From Bdellovibrionales bacterium (GTDB taxonomy: Bacteria; Bdellovibrionota; Bdellovibrionia; Bdellovibrionales; UBA1609): a stretch of 64,000 nucleotides of DNA. The DNA lies in assembly GCA_016716765.1 (NCBI GenBank), contig JADJVA010000020.1, forward strand, positions 1,426,001-1,490,000, written 5' to 3'. The notes beneath the pieces were generated by a model. The model saw only the letters and a list, made by a program, of their open reading frames with translations, ran no database searches and had not been told where the DNA came from. Made by a program: the position numbers and the translations under genes. Below are positions 1 through 10,193 of the stretch, in pieces; the stretch's first letter is position 1; each line of letters begins with the position of its first letter.

Positions 1-613
1 CAATCACATTCTCATCGCTCATAGCGGGAACGTAGGCTCCTCCTGCTGTGCAACTTCCCATGACCACTGAAATCTGCGGGATTCCCTCCGCAGACAAGCG
101 AGCCTGATTGTAAAAAATTCTTCCAAAGTGATCCCGATCAGGAAATACTTCGGCCTGCAGAGGTAAAAATGCCCCCCCACTGTCGACGAGGTAAATACAA
201 GGAAGACCATTTTCTAAAGCTATCTCCTGTGCCCGAAGATGTTTTTTGACTGTGATTGGAAAATAAGTCCCCCCTTTTACTGTCGCGTCGTTGGCCACAA
301 TCATGCACTCTTGCCCGTTAATGGAGCCAACTCCCGTCACAATCCCAGCGCACGGAGCTGAGCTACTGTACATTTCAAAAGCCGCAAAGGACGAAAACTC
401 CAAAAATTGCGATCCGGGATCAAGAAGACGCCGAATCCTTTCGCGCACAAATAATTTACCTCGACTCTCATGCTTTTCCCGAGCCTCTTTGCCGCCTCCT
501 TGCTCTATGACAGACAGTCGGCTTCGATGGCTCGCAATTATGCGAGCCATGTGTTCAGAATTTGAACGAAACTCTGCGGAACTTCGATTTATGCGAGACT
601 TTAATATGGTCAT
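1..613 (-). CDS. Methylcrotonyl-CoA carboxylase beta subunit (carboxyltransferase), 3' part outside window
   Basis: Reads out of the window with no stop, so only the first 204 codons are seen. Start ATG at 611-613 follows a GAGG ribosome site. The protein has the acyl-CoA carboxyltransferase layout: an N-terminal helical part, then KLFVRERI followed by RLLDPGSQFLE, the DATVKGGTYFPITVKKH segment, the YLVDSGGAFLP loop and the MGSCTAGGAYVPAMSDE oxyanion loop. These segments are typical of 3-methylcrotonyl-CoA carboxylase beta chains (leucine breakdown; transfers carboxyl from biotin to the acyl-CoA) more than of propionyl-CoA carboxylase. The biotin-carrying alpha subunit would be expected downstream, beyond the window. 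Acyl-CoA specificity is inferred from family likeness. Confidence 0.9.
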   Translation of the reverse strand, partial: MTILKSRINRSSAEFRSNSEHMARIIASHRSRLSVIEQGGGKEAREKHESRGKLFVRERIRRLLDPGSQFLEFSSFAAFEMYSSSAPCAGIVTGVGSINGQECMIVANDATVKGGTYFPITVKKHLRAQEIALENGLPCIYLVDSGGAFLPLQAEVFPDRDHFGRIFYNQARLSAEGIPQISVVMGSCTAGGAYVPAMSDENVI

Positions 614-663
614 TTTTTTACCTCAGCAAAAATTGACTTGCCCTGCTCAATCCAAATAAACAT

Positions 664-1305
664 CTACACGCCCAAAGATAGGCGGGTCTGCCATTCAATT
701 TTAAAACTCACTTCAGCCACCAACAAATCCTGATCATTGAGTACCGACAAAGAAAGATCGTATTCACCCAGCCCACTTTGCCCTTGGGCCACCCGAATCC
801 TTTCTCTATCCTGTGCCGTCAATCCGTAGCGAATTTTTAAAGACGGACCCCACTCCCCAAGTCTATTTAACCGAACTTCTGTGACGGTCAAGCGATCAGC
901 CCCGGACAACATATACCTTTCCCAAAACAGGCGTAAAGTCTTCTCTGCCCCATAAGTAATATGGGAAGCTTCCATTCTTGAACCGAAACCAGGAGAAACA
1001 GAAATCGCGGCCGTTAGCACCTCGCCATTCCAATCCCATAAACTATAGCTGGGCGAACGTCTGAAAAATCTCGAAGACTCTAACGCGATGTTTAAAGCCA
1101 GTTGAGTCGCCTTGGGACTCACAGATTCAAACAAGTAAACAAATTTGTTGGGCCTGCTTCGGAGTTCACCCCAGAAGGAAGAATGAAGTTCCTCGCCTAT
1201 TTTAAGCTTTGTCTCCTGAAGACTCGTCTTAAGTCTTTTGTTTGCCTCAGATATCCACTTTCGAGGATCTAGCTCTTTTAACCTCTTATTTGCAAATTTA
1301 CTCAT
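664..1305 (-). CDS. Hypothetical cytoplasmic protein, 213 aa
   Basis: Not recognised. No signal peptide or membrane segment. The first 50 residues are Lys-rich and helical; the remainder is a mix of hydrophobic and charged stretches that looks like an alpha/beta domain. It lies upstream of the carboxylase gene on the same strand with about 50 bp between them, so co-transcription is possible. The ATG follows an AGGAAC sequence about ten bases upstream. No function can be assigned from sequence alone. Confidence 0.7.
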   Translation of the reverse strand: MSKFANKRLKELDPRKWISEANKRLKTSLQETKLKIGEELHSSFWGELRSRPNKFVYLFESVSPKATQLALNIALESSRFFRRSPSYSLWDWNGEVLTAAISVSPGFGSRMEASHITYGAEKTLRLFWERYMLSGADRLTVTEVRLNRLGEWGPSLKIRYGLTAQDRERIRVAQGQSGLGEYDLSLSVLNDQDLLVAEVSFKIEWQTRLSLGV

Positions 1306-1372
1306 GGTTGTTCCTACATAAAAGGTAAGTTAGAATGATCCCGCAGCATACTCTGGCTCATAGGATTGGAAA

Positions 1373-1798
1373 ATGAAATACCTTAGTTTGATCGTATTCT
1401 TGATTGCGTTACAATGGACTTGGTCCTTCAGCCATCGTCCCTCGAATATATCTGAATCCGCACATGTCGGCATTCAAAGTGATTTAAAGAAAATTATCTC
1501 GGACTACATCACAGAGAACTTACCCACCTCTCGCAATTTAAGATTTGAAAAATTTTGGAGTGAGCAACTAAAGAAGAACAAGGTTAAAGCTTCCTTTGTC
1601 TATTCCTTCGATGATGAAGATCAGGAATCGGGAAATGCTCGTGTCGTGATCGAAGGCTATGCTATTCTCAATCGTGACTCGAAGCTTGACGAAACTTTTG
1701 ATTACTGGAACTTGGACGAATTGTACATACTAAATAATAAAATTGATTTTAAGGATCCAATGCTCATTGACCTCCAGAAGGACGGCACAAAAAAGTGA
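1373..1798 (+). CDS. Hypothetical exported protein, 141 aa
   Basis: Starts with a hydrophobic leader (MKYLSLIVFLIALQWTWSFS) that looks like a signal peptide or anchor, followed by a mostly polar, charged domain ending in a Lys-rich tail. No family recognised. Its stop overlaps the GTG start of the next gene by four bases (GTGA), so the two are probably translationally coupled. The divergent gene at 664-1305 shares the short upstream region. Confidence 0.7.
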   Translation: MKYLSLIVFLIALQWTWSFSHRPSNISESAHVGIQSDLKKIISDYITENLPTSRNLRFEKFWSEQLKKNKVKASFVYSFDDEDQESGNARVVIEGYAILNRDSKLDETFDYWNLDELYILNNKIDFKDPMLIDLQKDGTKK

Positions 1799-2835
1799 GC
1801 GAAAAATTCATTGCCATCGATGAAGATGGTTTCTTCCTCATTATGGGTCAGCGGCTTGAAAACGAGGACTACTGTCACACTCTTTTTTTGAATCTACAGA
1901 GAGATGAAAAGGGGAGATTTTTTAGCGCTGTAAAAGACCAAAAGCTGTGGGTCGAAGCTTTTGATGAGCCTCTCATTGCAAGACAAATCACCAAAAATCC
2001 AGATGGCACATGGACTATTCATTTTCACTACGGATACTCCACACCACTTATTCTCGAGAGACTTTCGCTGGATGAATGGGATCGATTTCACGGTGTGACG
2101 CCTAACGGAGTTCCGTTTGTTCTTTCTCGATCGGCGCAGGCTGATTTTTTTCAGAAATTGGATAGCTTTGACGACGACTCCATTGTCGTCGACGGCAATT
2201 CGATTCCCATTCCACCCTGGCTGCTCGATGACCGCGCCGTTGACAGAGGCGAATTCTGGAATCAGAGGTACCAGAACAAAGACACGCCCTGGGACCTTGA
2301 CAGACCCGCCCAGGCTCTTGAACAGGCCATTTCCCAACTGAAGATTCCGAGACAACGAATTCTGGTACTTGGCTGTGGAACGGGAACCGATGCTGCCTAC
2401 CTCGCGAAACTTGGCCACATAACGACGGGGGTGGATATTTCTGTCGATGCCATTCGGCAGGCAAAGGAAAAATTCGGCCATGTGAAAAATCTCAATTTCC
2501 TCAATGCAGATATTTTCAACCTTCCTCAGACTCTTCATAAGTCATTTGACTTGGTTTTCGAACATACCTGTTATTGTGCCATCTCTCCCTCTCGACGCAA
2601 TGAGCTTGTCGAGATCTGGAGACGAGTCCTTGTGAGTGATGGCCACATTTTGGGAATATTTTTTACCATGGATCGCAGAGAGGCTCCCCCTTTTGGAGGC
2701 AGCGAATGGGAGATTCGCCAACGCCTGCATAAGAGTTTCGACTTTCTTTATTGGACCCGCTGGAAAAAATCGATTGAAAGCCGACAAGGTGCAGAACTCG
2801 TCATTTTTGCGAGACGCAAAGACAATCTCATCTGA
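1795..2835 (+). CDS. Two-domain protein with C-terminal TPMT-type SAM methyltransferase
   Basis: 346 aa from a GTG start overlapping the previous stop. The N-terminal ~140 residues form a separate domain with DEDGFFLIMGQRL and a VEAFDEPLIARQI segment, weakly like DUF1285-type domains. From about residue 155 it is a thiopurine-methyltransferase-like class I methyltransferase: FWNQRYQNKDTPWDLDRPA, the SAM-binding motif ILVLGCGTGTDAAYLA, an acidic GVDIS strand end, and FDLVFEHTCYCAI. TPMT-family enzymes in bacteria methylate thiols, selenium/tellurium compounds or thiocyanate; the substrate here is unknown. The fusion of an extra N-terminal domain is unusual for this family. Confidence 0.85.
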   Translation: MSEKFIAIDEDGFFLIMGQRLENEDYCHTLFLNLQRDEKGRFFSAVKDQKLWVEAFDEPLIARQITKNPDGTWTIHFHYGYSTPLILERLSLDEWDRFHGVTPNGVPFVLSRSAQADFFQKLDSFDDDSIVVDGNSIPIPPWLLDDRAVDRGEFWNQRYQNKDTPWDLDRPAQALEQAISQLKIPRQRILVLGCGTGTDAAYLAKLGHITTGVDISVDAIRQAKEKFGHVKNLNFLNADIFNLPQTLHKSFDLVFEHTCYCAISPSRRNELVEIWRRVLVSDGHILGIFFTMDRREAPPFGGSEWEIRQRLHKSFDFLYWTRWKKSIESRQGAELVIFARRKDNLI

Positions 2836-2847
2836 TTTTTTGTTATC

Positions 2848-2882
2848 AAAAAAAAAAAGAGGGACGGGCTTAACCCCGTCCC
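2848..2882 (-). terminator. Rho-independent terminator after rnpB
   Basis: Read on the minus strand, an 8-bp GC-rich stem (GGGACGGG with CCCGTCCC) is followed by CTC and a run of eleven T. It lies just beyond the 3' end of the RNase P RNA and faces the end of the methyltransferase gene. Confidence 0.9.
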
Positions 2883-2897
2883 ACAAATGAGACATCT

Positions 2898-3258
2898 CTG
2901 CGGATATACGATAAGCCGGATTCTGTCCGGCCGATAAAAGATGTCTTTTATCGGCCTGGCGGTCATTCCTCTGAGAGCAATATTGCTATTACCCTTATGC
3001 AACCTACCCGAAAGCTTCGCGCTGGCCGCGCTCCATCGCTTTCCTATTTGGTCTTGCTCCGCGCAGAGTTTGGCTGTTTTCACTCCAGCAGCTCCCTAAG
3101 AGTCTCCCATTTCCAACTCAAAGATCAGTGCCCTGGACATTCTCTCTGTTCCACTGTTCCTCACCTCACGGTGGAGGGGCGTTACCCCCTGCGCTGCCAT
3201 ATGGAGTCCGGACTTTCCTCTCAACCCGAAGGCGAGCGACTGCCTGTACATCCGCGCC
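2898..3258 (-). ncRNA. rnpB: RNase P RNA, bacterial class A
   Basis: The catalytic RNA of RNase P, which removes 5' leaders of tRNA precursors. Seen directly: helix P1 pairs GCGGATGTAC at the 5' end (3246-3255) with GTATATCCGC at the 3' end (2900-2909). The conserved GAGAGGAAAGTCCGGACTCC block follows P1/P2/P3. The 3' part has the GGTTGCATAAGGGTAATAGC-like region and the ACAGAATCCGGCTTATCG end. Length is about 360 nt, as usual for class A. A promoter and a terminator flank it at the expected spacing. Confidence 0.95.
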
Positions 3259-3264
3259 TGCCTT

Positions 3265-3294
3265 GTATCACAATCTGTCTTTATCTACAATCAA
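3265..3294 (-). promoter_or_regulatory. Sigma-70-type promoter of rnpB
   Basis: On the minus strand, TTGATT (3289-3294) and TGATAC (3265-3270) are separated by 18 bp. Transcription would start seven bases further on, near 3258, matching the 5' end predicted from helix P1 of the RNA. Confidence 0.6.
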
Positions 3295-3422
3295 CCAGAA
3301 TGAGAGATCTCCAGATGACTTAAAAAGATATTGATTTGCCTCGTTTGGAGAACTCTCTAGAATTTTTTTAATAAAACAACGACAATGGAAAGGTCAAATC
3401 AGTCCGTTGGAGGGAGACCGTC

Positions 3423-3506
3423 ATGCCTAGGCAAATATTTATTATTACAATTCTTGCTGCTGGTTCAATTGCCCTTGTTTTCCAGAATCTCAGTTTTTTT
3501 CAGTAG
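3423..3506 (+). CDS. Possible small membrane protein, 27 aa
   Basis: A short ORF with a good ribosome site (GGAGGG, about eight bases before the ATG). Its product is one hydrophobic helix (IFIITILAAGSIALVF) ending QNLSFFQ. The helix followed by Gln-Asn resembles the start of LapA/DUF1049-type membrane proteins, so it could be a real small protein or the truncated beginning of a longer one. There is no continuation in another frame that looks convincing. Confidence 0.35.
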   Translation: MPRQIFIITILAAGSIALVFQNLSFFQ

Positions 3507-3543
3507 CAGCTTAAAACAAAAGAACGCTTGTCTAGTCCTGTCT

Positions 3544-3864
3544 TTAGGGCTTCAAATGACCAGGATCGGCATTTAAAATCTCCAATATATCCTGTTCGAC
3601 AAATTTATCGGCGGCCTTACGGCATTCCGCAAAATATCCCTTTTTTCCCTGCTCGATGTAGGTCCTCACACAACCGGCACTATAGGCTGAGCGAGCCAAT
3701 TCGACCGCTGCTTTTAAGGATATAAGATCCTCCCCATTTTTTAGCGCTGATTCGAAAGACTCAGACTTACGGGAACTTGCACACCCATTTCCCAATAAGA
3801 GACACAGCGTTGCGATGTATACCAGGGGGCGAAAAATTATTGAAAAGACTTTTGAGTTGGGCAA
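3544..3864 (-). CDS. Putative small lipoprotein, 106 aa
   Basis: The N-terminus has a hydrophobic stretch ending LLLGNGCASS, an imperfect lipobox with the likely lipidated Cys near residue 28. The mature part is short, helical and contains two further Cys (SAGCVRTYI and FAECRKAADKF). No family recognised. It is immediately downstream of the CAT tRNA on the same strand. Confidence 0.6.
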   Translation of the reverse strand: MPNSKVFSIIFRPLVYIATLCLLLGNGCASSRKSESFESALKNGEDLISLKAAVELARSAYSAGCVRTYIEQGKKGYFAECRKAADKFVEQDILEILNADPGHLKP

Positions 3865-3884
3865 GTACTCCCCAAAATTGTTAT

Positions 3885-3961
3885 TGGTAGGGGCTCCAGG
3901 ACTTGAACCTGGGATCCTCCGGTTATGAGCCGGATGCTTTAACCAACTAAGCTAAGCCCCC
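3885..3961 (-). tRNA. tRNA with CAT anticodon (Met or lysidine-Ile)
   Basis: 77-nt cloverleaf with acceptor GGGGGCT / AGCCCCT, D-arm AGCTTAGTTGGTTAAAGC, anticodon arm CCGG-CTCATAA-CCGG, T-arm with GGTTCAAGTCC and an encoded CCA. The CAT anticodon could be elongator Met or Ile2 (after lysidine modification); sequence alone does not settle it. Confidence 0.9.
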
Positions 3962-4099
3962 AAATGACTCGCCAAATGAGTGGCACACCATACCCCAGAA
4001 ATTCAGCGTTAATCAAGCCACCACTTTGACAACATTCAAGTTTTTCAGTCTCTGCTGTGGGCTTCCCGATCAGCCCTCGCCCTCATCGGCGCGATCCTT

Positions 4100-5950
<1,851 letters not shown>

Positions 5951-5971
5951 TAAATAGCTCCCAAATGCTCC

Positions 5972-7831
5972 TTAGATGGTTTCTTTATCGATCTTTTGGA
6001 CTCGCCGATCCAATTGGATATTCATAATCTGTTCCAGTTTTTCTAGTTGTTCGGAAGTGGGGCGGCCACGCAGATCCACGGCTAACTGGCGGCTCCGGGA
6101 TTTCAAGTTGGCATCGCGTACCATCCGACTGCAGTCCTCCACTAACTTATGAGCCTCTTCCGAATTAAGGTCCGCCAAATGCTTTTCTAGGTGCTGAAAC
6201 AAAACCTCAGGGACGTCCACCTGAGAAACCAGCAAGGCTGTTAACTTATCAAATTCATTAGGCATTTGTCCATACAATAGAAGGATCCTATGAAGAACTT
6301 CACGTAGACCTGGATGAGAAAACATTTCGATGATCCCAGACTCGCCAATCTTTTGTAAATAACGCGAGTTCATAAGAGCCAAATTCACTAATTGTTCCTC
6401 AGCTTTAGGCCGCTTCCCGGAGATTACAATCTGCTCTTCTAATACCTCTTTCGGAAGAGATTTGCTTGAGCCAATTGAACTCTCATCTGCAACGCCCTGT
6501 ATTCCTGTCGCTGCGCGTTCACCTTTTTCCGATTGTTCCAGCGCCTTAATGAGCCAATTTTTATCGACGCCAAGGCGATCTCCGAGCTCCTGCAGATAAA
6601 GATCCTTCAATCTGTTGTCAGCGATATTTTTGAGTGTGCGTGAAACTCTATCAATAATTAAAATTTTATCAGATGAAGAGCCCCGATAGTCCTTCATCCA
6701 ACGGTCTAAGATCAAAATAAAAAGTTCCGGAGCTGCCGCCAAGGATTCGTGCAAAATCTTTGGCCCCTTCTTGCGGAGGAAATCATCTGGATCCATCCCT
6801 TCGGAAAGAGTTAGACCTCTCGGAAATAGTCCGGCCTGCAGAAGAGTTGGTAGGCTTCTTTCTGTGGCGGCCTGACCTGCTTGGTCCCCGTCGAACAAAA
6901 CCACAACATTTGATGTAAATCTCTTCAGGAGACGGGCATGATCCATTGTCAACGCAGTCCCCAACAGAGCCACAACATTCTGAATTCCAGCCTGAAAAAG
7001 CGCCAGAAGATCCATGTAACCCTCGACAACGATCACCTGATCTTTGGCTCGAATATACTTTGCTGTTTCACTTAATCCGTAAAAAACCTTCCCCTTGTGA
7101 AAGAGAGGTGACTCCGCACTGTTAAAATACTTAGGCTCCCCCTCTCCCAGAATTCGACCGCCAAAACCCAAACAGCGACCGTCCAAACCAAATATCGGAA
7201 AAATGAGCCTGTTTCGAAACAAATCGTAATATCCCGCCTTCCCGCTTCCCCGCTGCCGGACAAGCCCCAAAATCTCTGCTTCCTTGAATGGGATTCGTCG
7301 AGCAGCAAAAAGCGAAGACAACTTTTCCCATTCGTTAGGAGCGTAGCCCAGGCGAAATAGCTTAGCGGTCTCAGGACTAATTCCCCTCTTTACGAGATAG
7401 TCCTTTGCAGAGCTCCGGTCGAAACCACGGGCCAATTCATCTTCATAAAATTTAATCGCCACTTCGTTAATATTTAGGAATATTTGACGTTCATGTTCTT
7501 TGGTCTCTTTGCGTTCTCCAGAGAGATAGACTTCATCAGGGATGGGAATTCCTGCCTGTCTGGCTAACCACTCTACCGTTTCGGGAAAACTCATGCCCAT
7601 GATTGATTCGACAAACTTAAAGATATTTCCAGCCTCTTTGCATCCAAAACAGTAATACAGTTGTTTGCTTTCGGAGACCGAGAAACTAGGCGTCTTCTCT
7701 CTGTGGTTGGGGAACGGACAAAGCCCCAACATCTGACCTCCAGCTCGCTTGAGCTCAGTCTGACGAGAGATGATATCCACGATGTTATTAGCATCCCGAA
7801 CTTTATCGATAAAATCGCGAGAAAACTTCAT
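5972..7831 (-). CDS. dnaG: DNA primase
   Basis: About 619 aa. Makes RNA primers at the replication fork. The N-terminal CHC2 zinc domain is visible (CPFPNHREKTPSFSV then YYCFGCKEAGNIFKF), followed by the RNA-polymerase core and TOPRIM domain (VIVVEGYMDLLALF ... VVVLFDGDQAGQAATE), and a C-terminal helicase-binding region. The reading frame extends upstream to a TTG at 7846, but the ATG at 7829-7831 (MKFSRDFIDKV) matches where family members begin. Neither start has a strong ribosome site. Lies between the yqeY-like gene and rpoD. Confidence 0.97.
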   Translation of the reverse strand: MKFSRDFIDKVRDANNIVDIISRQTELKRAGGQMLGLCPFPNHREKTPSFSVSESKQLYYCFGCKEAGNIFKFVESIMGMSFPETVEWLARQAGIPIPDEVYLSGERKETKEHERQIFLNINEVAIKFYEDELARGFDRSSAKDYLVKRGISPETAKLFRLGYAPNEWEKLSSLFAARRIPFKEAEILGLVRQRGSGKAGYYDLFRNRLIFPIFGLDGRCLGFGGRILGEGEPKYFNSAESPLFHKGKVFYGLSETAKYIRAKDQVIVVEGYMDLLALFQAGIQNVVALLGTALTMDHARLLKRFTSNVVVLFDGDQAGQAATERSLPTLLQAGLFPRGLTLSEGMDPDDFLRKKGPKILHESLAAAPELFILILDRWMKDYRGSSSDKILIIDRVSRTLKNIADNRLKDLYLQELGDRLGVDKNWLIKALEQSEKGERAATGIQGVADESSIGSSKSLPKEVLEEQIVISGKRPKAEEQLVNLALMNSRYLQKIGESGIIEMFSHPGLREVLHRILLLYGQMPNEFDKLTALLVSQVDVPEVLFQHLEKHLADLNSEEAHKLVEDCSRMVRDANLKSRSRQLAVDLRGRPTSEQLEKLEQIMNIQLDRRVQKIDKETI

Positions 7832-7940
7832 AGGGACAATTAACAATCTTGTTTTTTGGAGCTCGGCGAATGAAAGGGTTCAATACAATCGTCACTGAGT
7901 GATCGCCGAATGCCTGTTTATCGTTTTATCGTTCACATTC

Positions 7941-8387
7941 TTACTGCAATTTCGCCTTAACAATTTCACTCACAAGCTTCCCATCAGCGGAGCCCGCTGT
8001 TTTCGCCAAAACCTCTTTTATCACAGCACCCATTTGTTTCATTGAAGTTGCATTCAGGGTCTTGATGACAGTTTCGACGACCTCCTCAACTTCAGCACGG
8101 TTCATCTGATGTGGCAAATACCCTTCAAGAACAGATAGCTCATACTTTTCTTTATCGACGAGATCCTTGCGCCCAGCCTTCTCAAACTGATCAATGGACT
8201 CTTTTCTTTGCTTTACCTGCTTTGTCACAACACCAATGATTTCAGCATCATTGATAAGCCCCGGACGCAACTCAATCTCTTTATACCTAACCGCACTCTG
8301 CAAAAAACGAAGCACTTCGAGCCGATGAGAGTCCTTGGCTTTCATTGCTTCTTTCATATCTGCAAGAATTTTTTCTTTTAGATTCAT
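7941..8387 (-). CDS. yqeY: GatB/YqeY domain protein
   Basis: 148 aa. The chosen ATG (MNLKEKILADMKEAMKA) has a GGAAGG ribosome site; an in-frame TTG four codons earlier lies inside that site. The protein matches the YqeY family (tRNA-amidotransferase-tail-like): LEVLRFLQSAVRYKEIE near the start, EKYELSVLEGYLPHQM in the middle, and the MKQMGAVIKEVLAKTAGSAD helix pair typical of the C-terminal subdomain. The molecular role of the family is unclear; it commonly sits between rpsU and dnaG, as here. Confidence 0.93.
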   Translation of the reverse strand: MNLKEKILADMKEAMKAKDSHRLEVLRFLQSAVRYKEIELRPGLINDAEIIGVVTKQVKQRKESIDQFEKAGRKDLVDKEKYELSVLEGYLPHQMNRAEVEEVVETVIKTLNATSMKQMGAVIKEVLAKTAGSADGKLVSEIVKAKLQ

Positions 8388-8422
8388 TTCACCTTCCAAA
8401 AATAACGAAAGGATCGGGCGCG

Positions 8423-8629
8423 CTAAACGCGCCCGCGACCGACTTTTTTCAACTTCTTAACGAGACGCTTTCGCGCCGCGATAGACTTTTTCTTCTTCTG
8501 CACGCTGGGCTTTTCGTAATGCTCACGCTTTTTTACTTCTGACAAAATCCCAGATTTCTCGCAAGATTTTTTGAATCGTCGGAAGGCCTGTTCAAAAGCT
8601 TCGCTGTCACGTATTCTGATCAGTGCCAA
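8423..8629 (-). CDS. rpsU: Ribosomal protein S21
   Basis: 68 aa, very basic, with the family pattern FEQAFRRFKKSCEKSGILSE followed by REHYEKPSVQ and a Lys/Arg-rich tail. A small-subunit protein near the anti-Shine-Dalgarno end of 16S rRNA. It is the first gene of the rpsU-yqeY-dnaG-rpoD run; a promoter and a short leader hairpin lie just upstream. Confidence 0.97.
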   Translation of the reverse strand: MALIRIRDSEAFEQAFRRFKKSCEKSGILSEVKKREHYEKPSVQKKKKSIAARKRLVKKLKKVGRGRV

Positions 8630-8657
8630 GGATAATCACCTGCCCTTCGTGTAAAAT

Positions 8658-8717
8658 CAGTCCAAACGGACTGGATTTGCTGCTTTAAATAACAGCAAAG
8701 AAGGCCAGGTCTATCAA
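8658..8717 (-). promoter_or_regulatory. rpsU operon promoter and leader hairpin
   Basis: On the minus strand, TTGATA (8712-8717) and TGTTAT (8689-8694) are 17 bp apart, a good sigma-70 promoter. Downstream, in what would be the 5' leader of rpsU, CAGTCC and GGACTG (8658-8673) form a 6-bp stem with a 4-nt loop. The hairpin could serve control of the operon by its product; that is a guess. Confidence 0.55.
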
Positions 8718-8800
8718 AGGATTCCCCGCTTGACAAACCCTATTCCAAACCTGGATTCTGCGAGTTCGAAGCAACCCCCCAACCGGCTTATGTTCTTTCT

Positions 8801-9265
8801 ATGAGTTTAAATGAGAAATGGATGAGGCTTGCCCTTGAAATGGCAAAACAGGGGGAAGCAATAGGAGAAGTCCCCGTTGGAGCGGTCATCGTTTGCGAAG
8901 GGGAGCTTGTCGCAAAAGCCCACAACCTGAGAGAATCCTGCTTAAATCCAACCTATCACGCTGAGGTTTTGGCTATTCAGGAGGCCTCTCAGAAGCTGGG
9001 GCGCTGGCGCCTAACGGGCTGTGAGCTCTACGTAAGCCTGGAACCCTGTGTGATGTGTTCGGGAGCTATCGTTCAGTCTCGTCTTGACCGCGTCATTTAT
9101 GGCGCCAGGGATCCCAAAGCCGGGGCCGTTGAGTCCCTCTATCAGATTCTTTCCGACTCTCGGTTGAATCATCGTCCTTTGATATCTGGGGGCATTCTCG
9201 AAGAAGAGTGTAGTCACATTCTGAAAACCTTTTTTCGCCGAAAGCGGCTGGCCGATTTTCGTTAG
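8801..9265 (+). CDS. tadA: tRNA-specific adenosine deaminase
   Basis: 154 aa, normal TadA length. Deaminates A34 to inosine in tRNA-Arg(ACG), a tRNA that is itself encoded at 20832-20908. Deaminase motifs are complete: the zinc His and proton-shuttling Glu in YHAEVLAIQEAS (about residues 53-64) and the two zinc Cys in PCVMCSGAI (about 83-91). The N-terminus WMRLALEMAKQGEAIGEVPV is characteristic. Confidence 0.95.
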   Translation: MSLNEKWMRLALEMAKQGEAIGEVPVGAVIVCEGELVAKAHNLRESCLNPTYHAEVLAIQEASQKLGRWRLTGCELYVSLEPCVMCSGAIVQSRLDRVIYGARDPKAGAVESLYQILSDSRLNHRPLISGGILEEECSHILKTFFRRKRLADFR

Positions 9266-9400
9266 ATCTCGGACGAAAAGCAGCCTCCATTGTTTGTTCT
9301 GATGGCTCTGAGTGCATCAAGAACGCGACAAAGCACGGCACGAAATATGCTACCACCACAATGCTAACAAACTATTAGCCATTTTTTGGAGTCACGTAAT

Positions 9401-10159
9401 ATGAAGAAAACTTCTGTCATGATCGCCATCTGCATCTTAACTACAATCAACAGCTTCGCCGAACAGAATGAACCAGCACGCAGATCGCTTAAAAATATTG
9501 CGTCTAGCTACACTCATGATGAACAAACAAATATCCTCGCGTTTCAAGGCCTATTGGCCCTCTTGGATATAGGAGTGGCATCGAAAATGTATAGCGCTGC
9601 AAAATCTCTGCAGCCCGATGCAATAGCAATTCGTGAATTAGAGTCCAAAATTCGTATCACAAAAGCAGAAGTAGCCGTTCTTGAAGAGGTCGACAAAAGC
9701 ACGTTCGACGACATAAATAAAGCGCATGCCGCAGCTCAAGAGTTTAATGTTTCTTCAACTGTGAAGCAAGAAGTTGGAATAGCAAACAATGCAAGACTCG
9801 ATGAGATAACAGCTCACCAAACGATTGCCGACAAATTAAAAGCTAAACAAAGAGAACTCTCGAATTTTGAATCCCAACTAAAAAAACTAAAGGTGGGCAT
9901 GTTCTCCCGATGGGGTCGCAAGGGACTCACTGCCGTCGCAACCACTGTTGGCGTGGTTATGATTGCAAATCTCGGAACAAGAACTTACCTCGTGTTTGTT
10001 GACGGATCCGATCCAGGATTATTTCCCGTCTTAGACTTAGCAGCCGAGAAAGTTGATTCCATCGGTGGGCAAGAACTGATTGATACTATTTCGAACAATA
10101 GCACAGGAACTGTGAGTTCGATTTATAGTGCCTTGGCCGCTAAAATCGGCGGTCAATAA
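9401..10159 (+). CDS. Exported protein with coiled coil and one membrane segment
   Basis: 252 aa from the ATG at 9401 (GGAG about nine bases upstream). An earlier in-frame start at 9386 lacks a ribosome site. The signal peptide MKKTSVMIAICILTTINSFA is followed by a long helical, charged region at about 70-165 with heptad-like spacing, then a hydrophobic stretch (TAVATTVGVVMIANLG), then a short C-terminal part. No family recognised. The next gene, also exported and unrecognised, starts 34 bp after the stop, so the two are likely co-transcribed. Confidence 0.7.
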   Translation: MKKTSVMIAICILTTINSFAEQNEPARRSLKNIASSYTHDEQTNILAFQGLLALLDIGVASKMYSAAKSLQPDAIAIRELESKIRITKAEVAVLEEVDKSTFDDINKAHAAAQEFNVSSTVKQEVGIANNARLDEITAHQTIADKLKAKQRELSNFESQLKKLKVGMFSRWGRKGLTAVATTVGVVMIANLGTRTYLVFVDGSDPGLFPVLDLAAEKVDSIGGQELIDTISNNSTGTVSSIYSALAAKIGGQ

Positions 10160-10193
10160 TTTACCATAGTTGTTGGGAGGGGAGGCATCACTC

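Noticed and set aside
1894..2464. Minus-strand ORFs up to 214 codons within the methyltransferase gene
   Set aside because: Opposite a gene with clear motifs; no ribosome site or family.
2997..3334. ORFs across the rnpB region on both strands
   Set aside because: The sequence is fully explained by RNase P RNA with its conserved helices.
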